The notes under the pieces: generated by a model | The model's input: only the letters and a program-made list of their open reading frames with translations | Told to the model about the DNA's origin: nothing | Databases searched by the model: none | Position numbers and translations under genes: made by a program | DNA from: Bacteroidales bacterium | GTDB taxonomy: Bacteria; Bacteroidota; Bacteroidia; Bacteroidales; GCA-2748055 | Direction: 5' to 3' | DNA: 55,055 nucleotides | NCBI GenBank assembly: GCA_029938715.1 | Contig: JAOZUK010000013.1 | Span: 1-55,055, forward strand | In this document: positions 35,901 through 43,500 of the stretch, piece after piece | Layout: the number at the start of each line of letters is the position of its first letter | How positions within the stretch are numbered: position 1 is the stretch's first letter

Positions 35901-36646
35901 TTACAGAAGAAGAGGTGGTATATCCAGGTGAGGGAGAGGGACTATTTCGAAGCTTATGGACAGCGGCTGTGGGTGGACGCGGATGGTTTGAGGATTCCAT
36001 TTGTGGGGAGATCGATCCGGTTATTGACCATCAGTGGGAGGATGTCTCGCCAGGTTGTGGAATTGACAAAGATTTTTGGAATGCCCGTTGGGAAGGAGTG
36101 CTAGAGCCTCTGTTGTCAGAAACCTACACGCTTTACCTGACGGTTGATAATCTGGGTAAGCTGTGGCTCAACAATGAAATACTGATTGATGCATGGAAAA
36201 GCGGCTCCTCTGGTGAAGCCCATACAGCAGTCATCGACCTGGAAGCCGGCAAAAAGATTCCCATCCGGCTAGACTTTGCCGAAGCCCTGGGAAGTGCCTA
36301 TGTCAAACTTGAGTGGGAAAGCCCCGGCAATCCCAGGGAAGTCATTCCTTCCGCCCAGTTATACCCGGAAATAGTTACCGGAATCGACCATAGTGGAATG
36401 AATCCTTCTGACTATATTAGCATCTATCCAAATCCCGCAGAAAATTCTATTACCATCCATGTTTCGGGTGCGGTCTCAGTAATGAAGATCAGGATCTGTG
36501 ACCTGCAGGGTAGAATCATTTATGATGTTTCTCCTCCGGCTCTGGAGCGGTTTACAATGAATATGAGTGAGTGGAACAGGGGACTCTATTTTGTTGAAAT
36601 TGAGACAAATTACGGAACGTCCGTTAAGAAACTGATTTTGCGATAA
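32987..36646 (+). CDS. Multidomain T9SS-secreted GH71/GH99-like protein with CBM6 and PA14 domains
   Basis: A 1219-residue surface or secreted protein. Order: signal peptide; two N-terminal beta domains to about residue 260; a TIM barrel of the GH71/GH99-like type (residues of about 275-610: GVFYYVWHGTHG, VNAFHWWGEPEHGYHRSEDPW, VDFLFIDATNAYTY, TQWNEWTAQRF); a DOMON/CBM9-like sandwich (640-820); a CBM6-like module (840-970: YRPESSVDIGEKTDGGFYVGWINHGEWLEYEV); a PA14 module (about 985-1125: LTVDNLGKLWLNNEILID); and a T9SS type A sorting domain at the end (ISIYPNPAENSITI, RGLYFVEIET). The GH99-like barrel would be an endo-acting enzyme on a mannose-like or unknown linkage; the substrate is unknown. 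Confidence 0.75.
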   Translation: MRELAFIFCLSGMINLVNAQDCPHIPEWYFTENEECWTFSNNLSGTVSDGILTLTIEGGDPFMTSQSGLNINAEDNWEILLRMKNNTPDTTGQVYFITTTDHGWRQEMSRSFKVVPEDSILRDYVIDMSQVLSWKGFIEQFRLDPVASANSGTVEIDHIIITQPDCEKQYITFQSIENRTVYDDPFVLQASSTSGFPIEFAVTVGPAIIQDSLLTLTGEAGVVVVTANQAGDSSYCVAREVKQAFLVNDTIDHDTVQTQYYTDHWLATDALGRSLSTYDAAGPVRDEKLVGVFYYVWHGTHGEIPYDITEILKQPEAERQWGAVNAFHWWGEPEHGYHRSEDPWVIRRDLQMLTNAKVDFLFIDATNAYTYLNVVREVCNVSAQMRSEGIPTPDICFITNSYSGVTMNKIFNEFYATGDYQDQWFMWDGKPLIMGQADDPELLPHVKDFFTIKYSWAWTNTKNEPNHWQWLDTYPQDWGWSEDPDIPEQIIVSVANHPLSNTGTSYHDGELPPVNEQYLTEYTGHGLHAKEQWERALEVDPEVLMVTQWNEWTAQRFIWDQGAGTYGGRPISNGDSYFVDAFTEEFNRDMAPMKGGHTDNFYYQLLSNIRQFKGMEAPQQFSVPQSISVDGNFTEWDHVIPAFSDPSGDVMHRNFRGIDPATTYLNSTGRNDVLLSRVTFDDDSIYFYVKTKDPLTPVSDTLWMLLLLDVDRNAYTGWEGYDYVINHEILSTGLSTLKKWNGTEWTQSANVSYAAHDNMLELSVSRTSMGLDSEAPEFYFKWADNPVELSDISTFFMNGDAAPDRRFKYHFGTTEPLYTPQSAFKEHQIPGEIQFEDFDNGDAGLAYADADIENRGGHYRPESSVDIGEKTDGGFYVGWINHGEWLEYEVNVKSIGKFRMSIDYASEEGGQGAILYVDESITPDTISFPSSGGLDNWTSISDLFIQLTAGTHMLRIEFVDARDDLNLDKISITEEEVVYPGEGEGLFRSLWTAAVGGRGWFEDSICGEIDPVIDHQWEDVSPGCGIDKDFWNARWEGVLEPLLSETYTLYLTVDNLGKLWLNNEILIDAWKSGSSGEAHTAVIDLEAGKKIPIRLDFAEALGSAYVKLEWESPGNPREVIPSAQLYPEIVTGIDHSGMNPSDYISIYPNPAENSITIHVSGAVSVMKIRICDLQGRIIYDVSPPALERFTMNMSEWNRGLYFVEIETNYGTSVKKLILR

Positions 36647-36653
36647 ATTCGCC

Positions 36654-37973
36654 TCATTTTAAACTATTCTTCAAAAAACTTTCTATGATATAGAAAGGCA
36701 GAGAAACTAATGGATTTCCTGCTTTAAAAGGTGCTTGCGAAATTTTAACAGCCTTTTTACTCTGGTATTTTTCCAGGAAAAGATGAAGGCTTTTCATACG
36801 TCCTACCGAACCTGATTTGACTTCTACAGGGACAATTTGAGCTTTCAACTCCAATAAATAATCTATTTCAGCTGTGCTGTTTTTCGCTTTGCGGCCCCAG
36901 TAATACAGGGCCGGTTTAGTAAAAGGATCATGATATGCAATAAGTTCCTGCCCTACAAATTGTTCAGCTACAGCTCCTTTAAATATAGCTGTAAATTCTT
37001 TTTCTTTAACAGTTTCCGCATATATCCCACTTATAGCATGAAGCAGTCCAACATCCAGAAACAAGACTTTATAATAAATTTCATTCGCACTTGCAGCTAA
37101 TGGGATACCTGCTCCGCTTGCCTGCCTTACTCTGGTAACAATGCCGGCCGTTTCCAGTAATTCTAAGGCTTCTTTCAGGTCTCTCGATTTGACAGTTCTA
37201 TCCACCTGTGCATAGACGAATTTTTGTCCTACCATACCGGGGACTGCACTAAAAGTTTTCTTGAGGTACTGATGTTTTGACTTTCGGGCGTATTTTGCAA
37301 AATCATCAACATATGTATCAAGAATTGAACGTTGTATTCTTTGACAGTTTATTATGTCGTGTGTTGTTATGTACTCCTGTACCACTGCTGGCATGCCACC
37401 CGTTATAAAATACTTACGGATATATTCATTGAGCTTTGTGTGGAGGTTGTTTGGAAGGCTTTTTAATCTTGAAAAATCAGACAGGTAGGCACGTAGTTCC
37501 GATTCGCCTAAAGCAATCAGGAATTCACTAAAAGATAGAGGGAACAGATATAAATATTGAATTCGACCAACAGGTACCTTGAAGTTCTCTGACCTTAGCG
37601 CAAACTCAAGCAGTGAGCCTGCCGCTATGATATGGGTAGAAGGCATCTCTTCAAAAAAGTACCGCAATGACATGATTGCCTTCGGGCATTCCTGAATTTC
37701 ATCAAGAAACAGTAGGGTTTTTCCAGGCTCTATTCTTTCACCTTTGTATAAAGATATTTTTTCAAGAATGTCAACAGGATCATATGTATTGAAGATATCT
37801 TTATACTCAGGGTTCCTTTCAAAGTTAAGAGTGACAAGCTTGTTAAACTCCTTTTCTCCGAACTCATTTATTGTGAATGATTTCCCGGTTTGCCTTGCTC
37901 CCCTTATCAATAAAGGACGACGATTCTTTTGATTTTTCCATTCACACAATTGTCTATATATGTCCCGTTTCAT
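36654..37973 (-). CDS. AAA-family ATPase with DUF4143 C-terminal domain
   Basis: A 439-residue cytoplasmic protein. The N-terminal AAA domain has Walker A GARQTGKS (residues 25-32) and Walker B TLLFLDEIQE (about 85-94). The C-terminal DUF4143 part has an EIDYLLELKAQIVPVEVKSG block resembling the restriction-endonuclease fold (acidic residue, then E-x-K). Proteins of this family occur in many copies in Bacteroidota and archaea, often as mobile or addiction-like genes, with no firm function. It is unrelated to carbohydrate use, faces against both neighbours, and looks richer in A/T by eye than the flanking genes. This suggests later insertion between the glycosidase run and the rhaI operon. It ends eight bases from the convergent T9SS gene. 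Confidence 0.85.
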   Translation of the reverse strand: MKRDIYRQLCEWKNQKNRRPLLIRGARQTGKSFTINEFGEKEFNKLVTLNFERNPEYKDIFNTYDPVDILEKISLYKGERIEPGKTLLFLDEIQECPKAIMSLRYFFEEMPSTHIIAAGSLLEFALRSENFKVPVGRIQYLYLFPLSFSEFLIALGESELRAYLSDFSRLKSLPNNLHTKLNEYIRKYFITGGMPAVVQEYITTHDIINCQRIQRSILDTYVDDFAKYARKSKHQYLKKTFSAVPGMVGQKFVYAQVDRTVKSRDLKEALELLETAGIVTRVRQASGAGIPLAASANEIYYKVLFLDVGLLHAISGIYAETVKEKEFTAIFKGAVAEQFVGQELIAYHDPFTKPALYYWGRKAKNSTAEIDYLLELKAQIVPVEVKSGSVGRMKSLHLFLEKYQSKKAVKISQAPFKAGNPLVSLPFYIIESFLKNSLK

Positions 37974-38016
37974 CTTTTCAATTAGAATATCAAGTGCTCT
38001 TTGTCATTACTCAAAG

Positions 38017-38048
38017 CAAATATAGATCATTATTGGCTGTTATCCAAG
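38017..38048 (-). promoter_or_regulatory. Promoter of the AAA/DUF4143 ATPase gene, overlapping a repeat
   Basis: On the minus strand CTTG (38048-38045) precedes TATATTTG (38024-38017) by 20 bases; the latter is a perfect TAnnTTTG match. The CTTG lies within the first copy of the repeat array (38035-38052). Transcription would begin near 38010, giving a leader of about 37 bases. A protein bound to the repeat would cover the -33 box. Confidence 0.45.
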
Positions 38049-38118
38049 GATAAGTCGGTATAAAAATGGCTAATATCCAAGGTTAAAATGATATTGAGAC
38101 GGTTAATATCCAAGGTTT
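38035..38118. repeat. Three operator-like repeats with exact 33-bp period
   Basis: An 18-bp motif, consensus GGYTAATATCCAAGGTTA, occurs at 38035-38052, 38068-38085 and 38101-38118. Starts are exactly 33 bases apart, about three helical turns. The first copy contains a near-perfect inverted repeat (TTATCC-AA-GGATAA); the others keep the core TATCCAAGG but weaker symmetry. The array lies between the divergent ATPase and rhaI genes, covers the predicted -33 box of the ATPase and is 150-235 bases before rhaI. The spacers are not conserved, so protein binding fits better than simple tandem duplication. No further gene is seen in 37974-38268. Confidence 0.7.
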
Positions 38119-38268
38119 TATTGCTTTTATCTCGAGATGAATTGATACACCCTGAAAGCGAGAATCAATTTTCTTTTGTTAATTTTAATGCAGTTTCAAA
38201 TCCATTCATTGAATACATTCCAGAACAGTTATTGAGTAACTGAAATGCTATCCATAAGACTATAAAAT

Positions 38269-39498
38269 ATGACTATGAACAATCAGAAAAACCAAGACCA
38301 GCTGGCTGAACAGCTCGAAAGGAAAGGGCTTAACCTTGCAGCTATAAAAGAGAGCCTGAAAAACCAGGTAATTGAACTTCCTTCGTGGGCAGTTGGAAAT
38401 TCAGGGACCCGTTACGGTACATTTCGTGACCCGGGTGCTGCGCAAACCATTTGGGACAAGATCGATGACTGTGCTGAGATCCAGCGATGGGTTGGTATTT
38501 GTCCCAAAATGGCCTCCCATGTACTTTGGGATGTAACAGATGATGGCAAGTATACTCCGGTGAAAGAGTATGCAGAAAGCAAGGGCATGTCCATAGGTAC
38601 GGTACACCCTAATACCTTTATGGGTCAGCAATTTCGTTTTGGAAGCGTGTGTAACCCGTTTGAAGATGTACGCAACAGCACCCTGGAGCATTTCAGGGAT
38701 TGTGTCCGCATCACCCGGGAAATGGGCTCAAAGTCAATAGGTATCTGGCTGGCCGATGGTACCAACTATCCCGGTCAGGACAACCTGTTTGAAAGAAAAC
38801 ACCGGTTGGAAGAGGGACTGGCGGACCTGTATGGGGCCATGGACCCTGACATGACACTGTTTGTTGAATATAAGCCTTTTGAACCTGCTTTCTACACCAC
38901 TGATATAATGGATTGGGGTATGTCGCTCCTGCTCTGTAATAAGCTGGGTGACCGGGCAAAGGTTCTTGTGGACCTGGGGCACCACTTGCCAGGGGTGAAT
39001 ATCGAACAGATTATTGCCATTCTGCTGGATGAAAAGAAACTGGGAGGCTTCCATCTGAATAATTGCAAATATGCGGACGACGACCTGATGGTGGGATCCA
39101 TCAATCCCCTGGAACTGTTCCTGATCTATGCCCAGCTCACAGAGAAAGAGGCCCATGGCAATAGCGATGAAATCACCTATATGCTTGATCAATCGCACAA
39201 TATCGAACCCAGCATCGAGGGTATAATACAGTCTGTGATGAATACCCAGACTGCCTTTGCCAAAGCATTGATAATCGATCGCAAGGCACTGGCTGCGGAA
39301 CAGCAGGAGGGCGATGTAATGATGGCCAACCGGATACTTATGGATGCCTATGAGACGGATGTAAGGCCCCTGCTGGCCCAGGTAAGGGCCGAAATGGGTC
39401 TGGAGCCTGATCCGCTGCTGGCCTACCGACGGGGTGGATATGCCGAAAAGATTGTAAAAAAGCGAAAAGGAACAGGTACTAATACATTAGGAGGATAA
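38269..39498 (+). CDS. rhaI: L-rhamnose isomerase, Pseudomonas stutzeri type
   Basis: A 409-residue cytoplasmic TIM-barrel isomerase converting L-rhamnose to L-rhamnulose. Metal and catalytic residues fall at the spacing of the P. stutzeri enzyme: Glu200 (FVEYKPF), Asp235 and His238 (VLVDLGHH), His262 (GGFHLNN) and Asp residues in KYADDDL, against E219, D254, H257, H281 and D289/D291 in that enzyme (both gaps 35 and 27 match). This subtype is sequence-distinct from E. coli RhaA and accepts a wide range of aldoses. The C-terminal Gly-Gly codons form a strong AGGAGG at 39489-39494, just before the next start, unusual in a phylum that rarely uses Shine-Dalgarno pairing. Confidence 0.92.
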   Translation: MTMNNQKNQDQLAEQLERKGLNLAAIKESLKNQVIELPSWAVGNSGTRYGTFRDPGAAQTIWDKIDDCAEIQRWVGICPKMASHVLWDVTDDGKYTPVKEYAESKGMSIGTVHPNTFMGQQFRFGSVCNPFEDVRNSTLEHFRDCVRITREMGSKSIGIWLADGTNYPGQDNLFERKHRLEEGLADLYGAMDPDMTLFVEYKPFEPAFYTTDIMDWGMSLLLCNKLGDRAKVLVDLGHHLPGVNIEQIIAILLDEKKLGGFHLNNCKYADDDLMVGSINPLELFLIYAQLTEKEAHGNSDEITYMLDQSHNIEPSIEGIIQSVMNTQTAFAKALIIDRKALAAEQQEGDVMMANRILMDAYETDVRPLLAQVRAEMGLEPDPLLAYRRGGYAEKIVKKRKGTGTNTLGG

Positions 39499-39499
39499 G

Positions 39500-40552
39500 A
39501 TGATGACAGGAAGAGAACGCATGATCGCAGCATTACGGAGAGAAAAACCAGACCGGCTGCCCACACTTGAATGGATCATAAGCCCTAAGGTGATCAGGGC
39601 CATGACCGGTCAGGATTCAGAGATTGAATTTATACGCCAGATGGGTCTGGATGCCATCGCCATCGGCACCAATATGAAGAAGGAAAAGGTGGATGACCGC
39701 CATTTCAAGGACGAATGGGACATCACCAGGGTATCTTATGATGACTACCCCAATGCGGTAGGCCATCCCGTACAGGATGAAGCTGACCTGAAAAAGATTA
39801 AGATGCCCGATCCCGATGCGGACTATCGTTTCGACGATATTCGTGCTGCCATGGATGAGCTGCAGGGAGAGAAAGCAGTGGTGATTCGTCTGAGAGATGT
39901 CTTTTCGCAGCCCCGGGACCTGATGGGGTTTGAAAATTTCCTGATGGGTTTTTACACCCAGCCTGACCTGGTCTCACGAATCATGGAGATGAGCGTGGAC
40001 TACAACAGTCGTCTGGCAGAGAATGTAAAGTCACTGGGGGGTGAGATTATTGTGGTAGGGGATGATATTGCCGATTCCAGTAGCCTCCTGCTTAGTCCCG
40101 AGCTCTACAGGGATATGGTAAAGCCCCATTTCAACAAGCTGATTCGCAAGTTTAAGGATCTGGGTCTCTATGTAATTAAGCATACCGACGGGAACATTAT
40201 GGATGTGATCGAAGATCTTGTGGATTCGGGTATCGATTGTCTCGATCCCATTGATCCGCTGGCTGGTATGGATATCAAAGCCATCAAAGAGAAGTATGGA
40301 TCAAAGGTCTGCCTCAAAGGAAATGTGGATTGCGTAAAGACACTAGTAGATAAGAGTCCCGAAGATGTTATTGCCGAAACCAAACAGTGCATTCTGGATG
40401 CCTCAGTGGGCGGAGGCCATATCATCTCCTCCAGCAATTCAATTCATGCAGGGATCAATCCTGTGAATTACAGGATATTCCTGGAGGCAGTGGAGGAGTT
40501 TGGCTATTATCCGCTTGATATGAATAAATTGAAATCAGAAGTCAATGGATAA
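39500..40552 (+). CDS. Uroporphyrinogen decarboxylase-superfamily protein, second of three
   Basis: A 350-residue URO-D-like TIM-barrel protein located exactly between rhaI and rhaB, one base after the first and overlapping the second by eight bases. The opening TGRERMIAALRREKPDRLPT and the late blocks VIKHTDGNIMDVIEDL, CLDPIDPLAGMD and CLKGNVDC are family features. Where the first paralogue has a zinc-type HNC, this one has HTDG, so the zinc-thiolate site of MtaA is not complete. Haem synthesis is improbable in this setting. In many rhamnose operons this place would be taken by the aldolase RhaD, which is not in the window, but nothing shows that the protein replaces it. Function unknown. 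Confidence 0.8.
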   Translation: MMTGRERMIAALRREKPDRLPTLEWIISPKVIRAMTGQDSEIEFIRQMGLDAIAIGTNMKKEKVDDRHFKDEWDITRVSYDDYPNAVGHPVQDEADLKKIKMPDPDADYRFDDIRAAMDELQGEKAVVIRLRDVFSQPRDLMGFENFLMGFYTQPDLVSRIMEMSVDYNSRLAENVKSLGGEIIVVGDDIADSSSLLLSPELYRDMVKPHFNKLIRKFKDLGLYVIKHTDGNIMDVIEDLVDSGIDCLDPIDPLAGMDIKAIKEKYGSKVCLKGNVDCVKTLVDKSPEDVIAETKQCILDASVGGGHIISSSNSIHAGINPVNYRIFLEAVEEFGYYPLDMNKLKSEVNG

Positions 40553-42032
40553 AAGAAGGTACGTAGCCTTTGACCTGGGGGCGGAAAGCGGGAGGGCTGT
40601 CATAGGCTCTTTTGATAAAGGTCTGCTGAACTGCAAAGAGGTCTATCGATTCCCCAATAAGAGTACTGCCATGGGAGGCCAACTTTACTGGAATATGATT
40701 GGAATTTATGATCATCTGCTGGAAGGTCTTAAAACATGTACTAAACTTGTGGGTCAGGGGATAAACGGAATCGGGGTGGACAGCTGGGGCGTTGATTATT
40801 GCCTCATTGATGCACAGGGTAACATGGCAGGCAATGCCTTTAATTACCGTGACCCCCGCACCACAGGTACCCCGGAAATTATTGAAAATACGCTTGGTAG
40901 TGAACAGTTGTATGAAAAAACCGGTGTTCAGATGTTGCCTTTCAATACCCTGAACCAGCTGATTGCTGCAGTAAGGGCGGAGGACCCTACACTGGAAATA
41001 GCGGATCGCTTACTGTTTATTGCCGACTTTTTTCATTACTGTTTTACCGGGAAGAAGGTGGCAGAGTTTACTGCCGTGAGCATCTCGCAACTATACAACA
41101 ATGGAACAGGACAATGGGATGATGCCATCTTTAATGCATTTGGCATTCGCCGGAAGATTGCCCCCGAAGTGGTGCAGGCAGGTACGGTTATAGGAGACCT
41201 TAAGCCGGAGATAGCCCGCCTGGTTGGACTGGACAGGACGAAGGTGATTGCCCCTGCTGTACACGATACCGCCAGCGCAGCGGTATGTATCCCCACCATA
41301 GAGGTAGGTGGCTGGGCATTCCTGAGTTCCGGGACATGGTCCATTGTGGGCCTTGAACTGGATGCACCCATCATGGATGAGAAGAGTATGGCCATGAACA
41401 TATCCAATTCAGGCGGGGTATTGGGGAAAACACTCTATCTGAAAAATGTGATGGGGCTATGGATACTTCAGCAATGCAAAAGGATATGGAACAAGAAATC
41501 TCCGGTTCTCGATTATTCCGATATCGTGAACCGGGCTTTTAAAGCAACACCTTTTTCAGCCTTAATCGATCCGGATGACCTTCGCTTTCTCAATGCAGAG
41601 GATATGGTTGCAGAGGTGATCAGCTTTTGTAAAAAGAGTGGACAGAAGGTGCCCGAATATGACGATATCGGTACCATCAGCCGGATTATCTTCGAGAGCC
41701 TGGCCCTGAAGTACCGGTTTGTACTGGAACAGTTGATGGAAGGTGCCGGAAAGGAGGTGGAAACCATCTATCTCATCGGGGGAGGCGGTAAGAATGAGTT
41801 GCTGACCCAATTCACGGCCAATGCTACCGGGCGCAAAGTAATCACTGGTCCGTCGGAAGCATCATCGGTGGGTAATATCATGATGCAGGCTGTGGGCGAT
41901 GGCATGATCAGCTCATTGGGAGAGGTCCGGACGATTATCATGAACTCTTTCGGAGTCAGAGAGTACACTCCGCACTACCCCAAAGAGTGGCAGACCATAT
42001 ATGATCGCTTTATATCGCTTATTTATAAATAA
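40545..42032 (+). CDS. rhaB: L-rhamnulokinase
   Basis: A 495-residue FGGY-family sugar kinase that phosphorylates L-rhamnulose at O1 with ATP. Visible features: the phosphate loop VAFDLGAESGRAVIG, substrate-side GIGVDSWGVDYCLID and NYRDPRTTGTPE, the FLSSGTWSIVGLE adenosine region and IGGGGKNELLTQFTANATGR near the C terminus. The EFTAVSISQLYN segment is typical of rhamnulokinases rather than xylulose kinases. Length fits RhaB (about 480-490). It is translationally coupled to the URO-D-like gene before it. The stop, TAA, touches the sulfatase reading frame that follows. Confidence 0.9.
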   Translation: MDKRRYVAFDLGAESGRAVIGSFDKGLLNCKEVYRFPNKSTAMGGQLYWNMIGIYDHLLEGLKTCTKLVGQGINGIGVDSWGVDYCLIDAQGNMAGNAFNYRDPRTTGTPEIIENTLGSEQLYEKTGVQMLPFNTLNQLIAAVRAEDPTLEIADRLLFIADFFHYCFTGKKVAEFTAVSISQLYNNGTGQWDDAIFNAFGIRRKIAPEVVQAGTVIGDLKPEIARLVGLDRTKVIAPAVHDTASAAVCIPTIEVGGWAFLSSGTWSIVGLELDAPIMDEKSMAMNISNSGGVLGKTLYLKNVMGLWILQQCKRIWNKKSPVLDYSDIVNRAFKATPFSALIDPDDLRFLNAEDMVAEVISFCKKSGQKVPEYDDIGTISRIIFESLALKYRFVLEQLMEGAGKEVETIYLIGGGGKNELLTQFTANATGRKVITGPSEASSVGNIMMQAVGDGMISSLGEVRTIIMNSFGVREYTPHYPKEWQTIYDRFISLIYK

Positions 42033-42064
42033 ACCTAATCCTTTCCCTTTTTGCCCTGGCCGGA

Positions 42065-43486
42065 TTGAATGCCTGTAACATGGCAGATAAATCCACTGAA
42101 AGGCCCAATATAATCTATATCATGCTTGACGAGGTGGGCTACTATGAGACTTCGTATATGGGAAATAAAAAGCTTATGACCCCCAGCATTGATAAAATGG
42201 CTGAGGAAGGGGTATTATTCACGAACGCATACGCCGGTGCCTCTTTATGTGCGCCGACCAGGGTTAGCCTGATGACCGGAAAACACATGGGGCATACCAG
42301 CATGAGAACTAATTCGGGAGGCATGCCGATCCGGGCAGATGAAGAAACAGTTGCATCAATGCTTAAAAATGCCGGGTATGCAACAGGTGGTTTCGGGAAA
42401 TGGGGTTGTGGAAACCGTGGAACGTCCGGTGTACCGGAGAAGCATGGATTCGATGTTTTTTTCGGGTATTATGACCAGGTGCATGCGCACTCATTTTACC
42501 CGGAATACCTGATCAGGAACAGCACAGAAGTTCCTTTAAAGGGTAATACAGGAGTTTTTTATACGGGTGAGACACATGCTCAGGAAGAAATCTTCAGGGA
42601 ATCGGTAAACTTCATTAAAGAGAATGCTGGCAGGCCATTTTTTTGCTATTTACCCTGGACTCCTCCACATGGTCTATGGGGAATACCGGAAGACCATCCA
42701 TCTTACAAACTATTCGCAGATAAGGAATGGAAAGTAAAAGGTTCATGGAAAGAAGATGATGGCATTCGTTACGCAGCCCTGCTTCACATGGCAGACACCC
42801 AGATCGGTGAAATATTCAGATTGCTAAAAGAGCTGGGGATCGATGATCAGACCATTGTATTTTTCAGCGGGGACAACGGAGGGGCAAATTATTTCAGCTC
42901 GGAAGAGAATCCCCGTGGCCTGTTTGGTCCGAATGTGAATCCTGAAACCGGCGAAGAATTCAAAGGGAATAAGGGAAATGTTTATGAAGGAGGAATCAAA
43001 GTACCCATGGCCGTACGTTGGCCGGGAAAAATTAAACCAGGCACAACAAATGACATGCTTTGCTACTTCCCGGATTTTATGTCCACTGCAGCAGACCTTG
43101 CGGGAGTGGATGTGCCTGTAGAATGTGACGGGCTATCCATTCTTCCCACCCTGCTTGATAAGGGAGATCAGCAACAACATGACTATATGTTCTGGTTAGC
43201 CGGTAAACAGCATGCTGTTCGTTCCGGGATATGGAAAGCTTATGCCACATTATCGGAAGAGGAAGGCCTGGTAAACTGGGAACTGTATAACCTGAAACAA
43301 GATCCAGGAGAAACGAATAATATTGCGTCATCTGAGAGTAAGGTATTGTCTGAATTAAAAGAGGTTATGAAAGAGGCTTATGCTGAGCCTGTCGGGGGCG
43401 AGATATATGATAATGAACTGTATCGGAAAGACCATATAATCAACAGACCGAAACCTCAGAAAAACAGAACATCCCAAAACCAATAA
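42065..43486 (+). CDS. Formylglycine-dependent S1 sulfatase, probable lipoprotein with damaged start
   Basis: An alkaline-phosphatase-superfamily sulfatase. The formylglycine motif reads CAPTR (Cys62 from the TTG at 42065), followed by the expected MTGKHMG. The first metal ligands read LDEVG where DDxG is usual. SGDNGG and KGNVYEGGIKVPMAVRWPGK mark the C-terminal metal and sulfate site. It removes a sulfate ester from a sugar; position is unknown. Only TTG 42065 or ATG 42080 are legal starts, and neither gives a full signal peptide. The frame upstream to 42029 encodes NLILSLFALAGLNAC, a lipobox, and starts with ATA inside the rhaB stop. The true 5' end may therefore be 42029. Confidence 0.85.
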   Translation: MNACNMADKSTERPNIIYIMLDEVGYYETSYMGNKKLMTPSIDKMAEEGVLFTNAYAGASLCAPTRVSLMTGKHMGHTSMRTNSGGMPIRADEETVASMLKNAGYATGGFGKWGCGNRGTSGVPEKHGFDVFFGYYDQVHAHSFYPEYLIRNSTEVPLKGNTGVFYTGETHAQEEIFRESVNFIKENAGRPFFCYLPWTPPHGLWGIPEDHPSYKLFADKEWKVKGSWKEDDGIRYAALLHMADTQIGEIFRLLKELGIDDQTIVFFSGDNGGANYFSSEENPRGLFGPNVNPETGEEFKGNKGNVYEGGIKVPMAVRWPGKIKPGTTNDMLCYFPDFMSTAADLAGVDVPVECDGLSILPTLLDKGDQQQHDYMFWLAGKQHAVRSGIWKAYATLSEEEGLVNWELYNLKQDPGETNNIASSESKVLSELKEVMKEAYAEPVGGEIYDNELYRKDHIINRPKPQKNRTSQNQ

Positions 43487-43500
43487 TGAAAAATCAGTAC

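Noticed and set aside
21424-36646. A classical SusC/SusD polysaccharide utilisation locus
   Set aside because: No TonB-dependent receptor or SusD-like lipoprotein gene is visible anywhere in the window.
38035-38118. The 33-bp-phased repeats as a CRISPR array
   Set aside because: There are only three imperfect 18-bp units, spacers are 15 bases and A/T-rich, and no cas gene is present.
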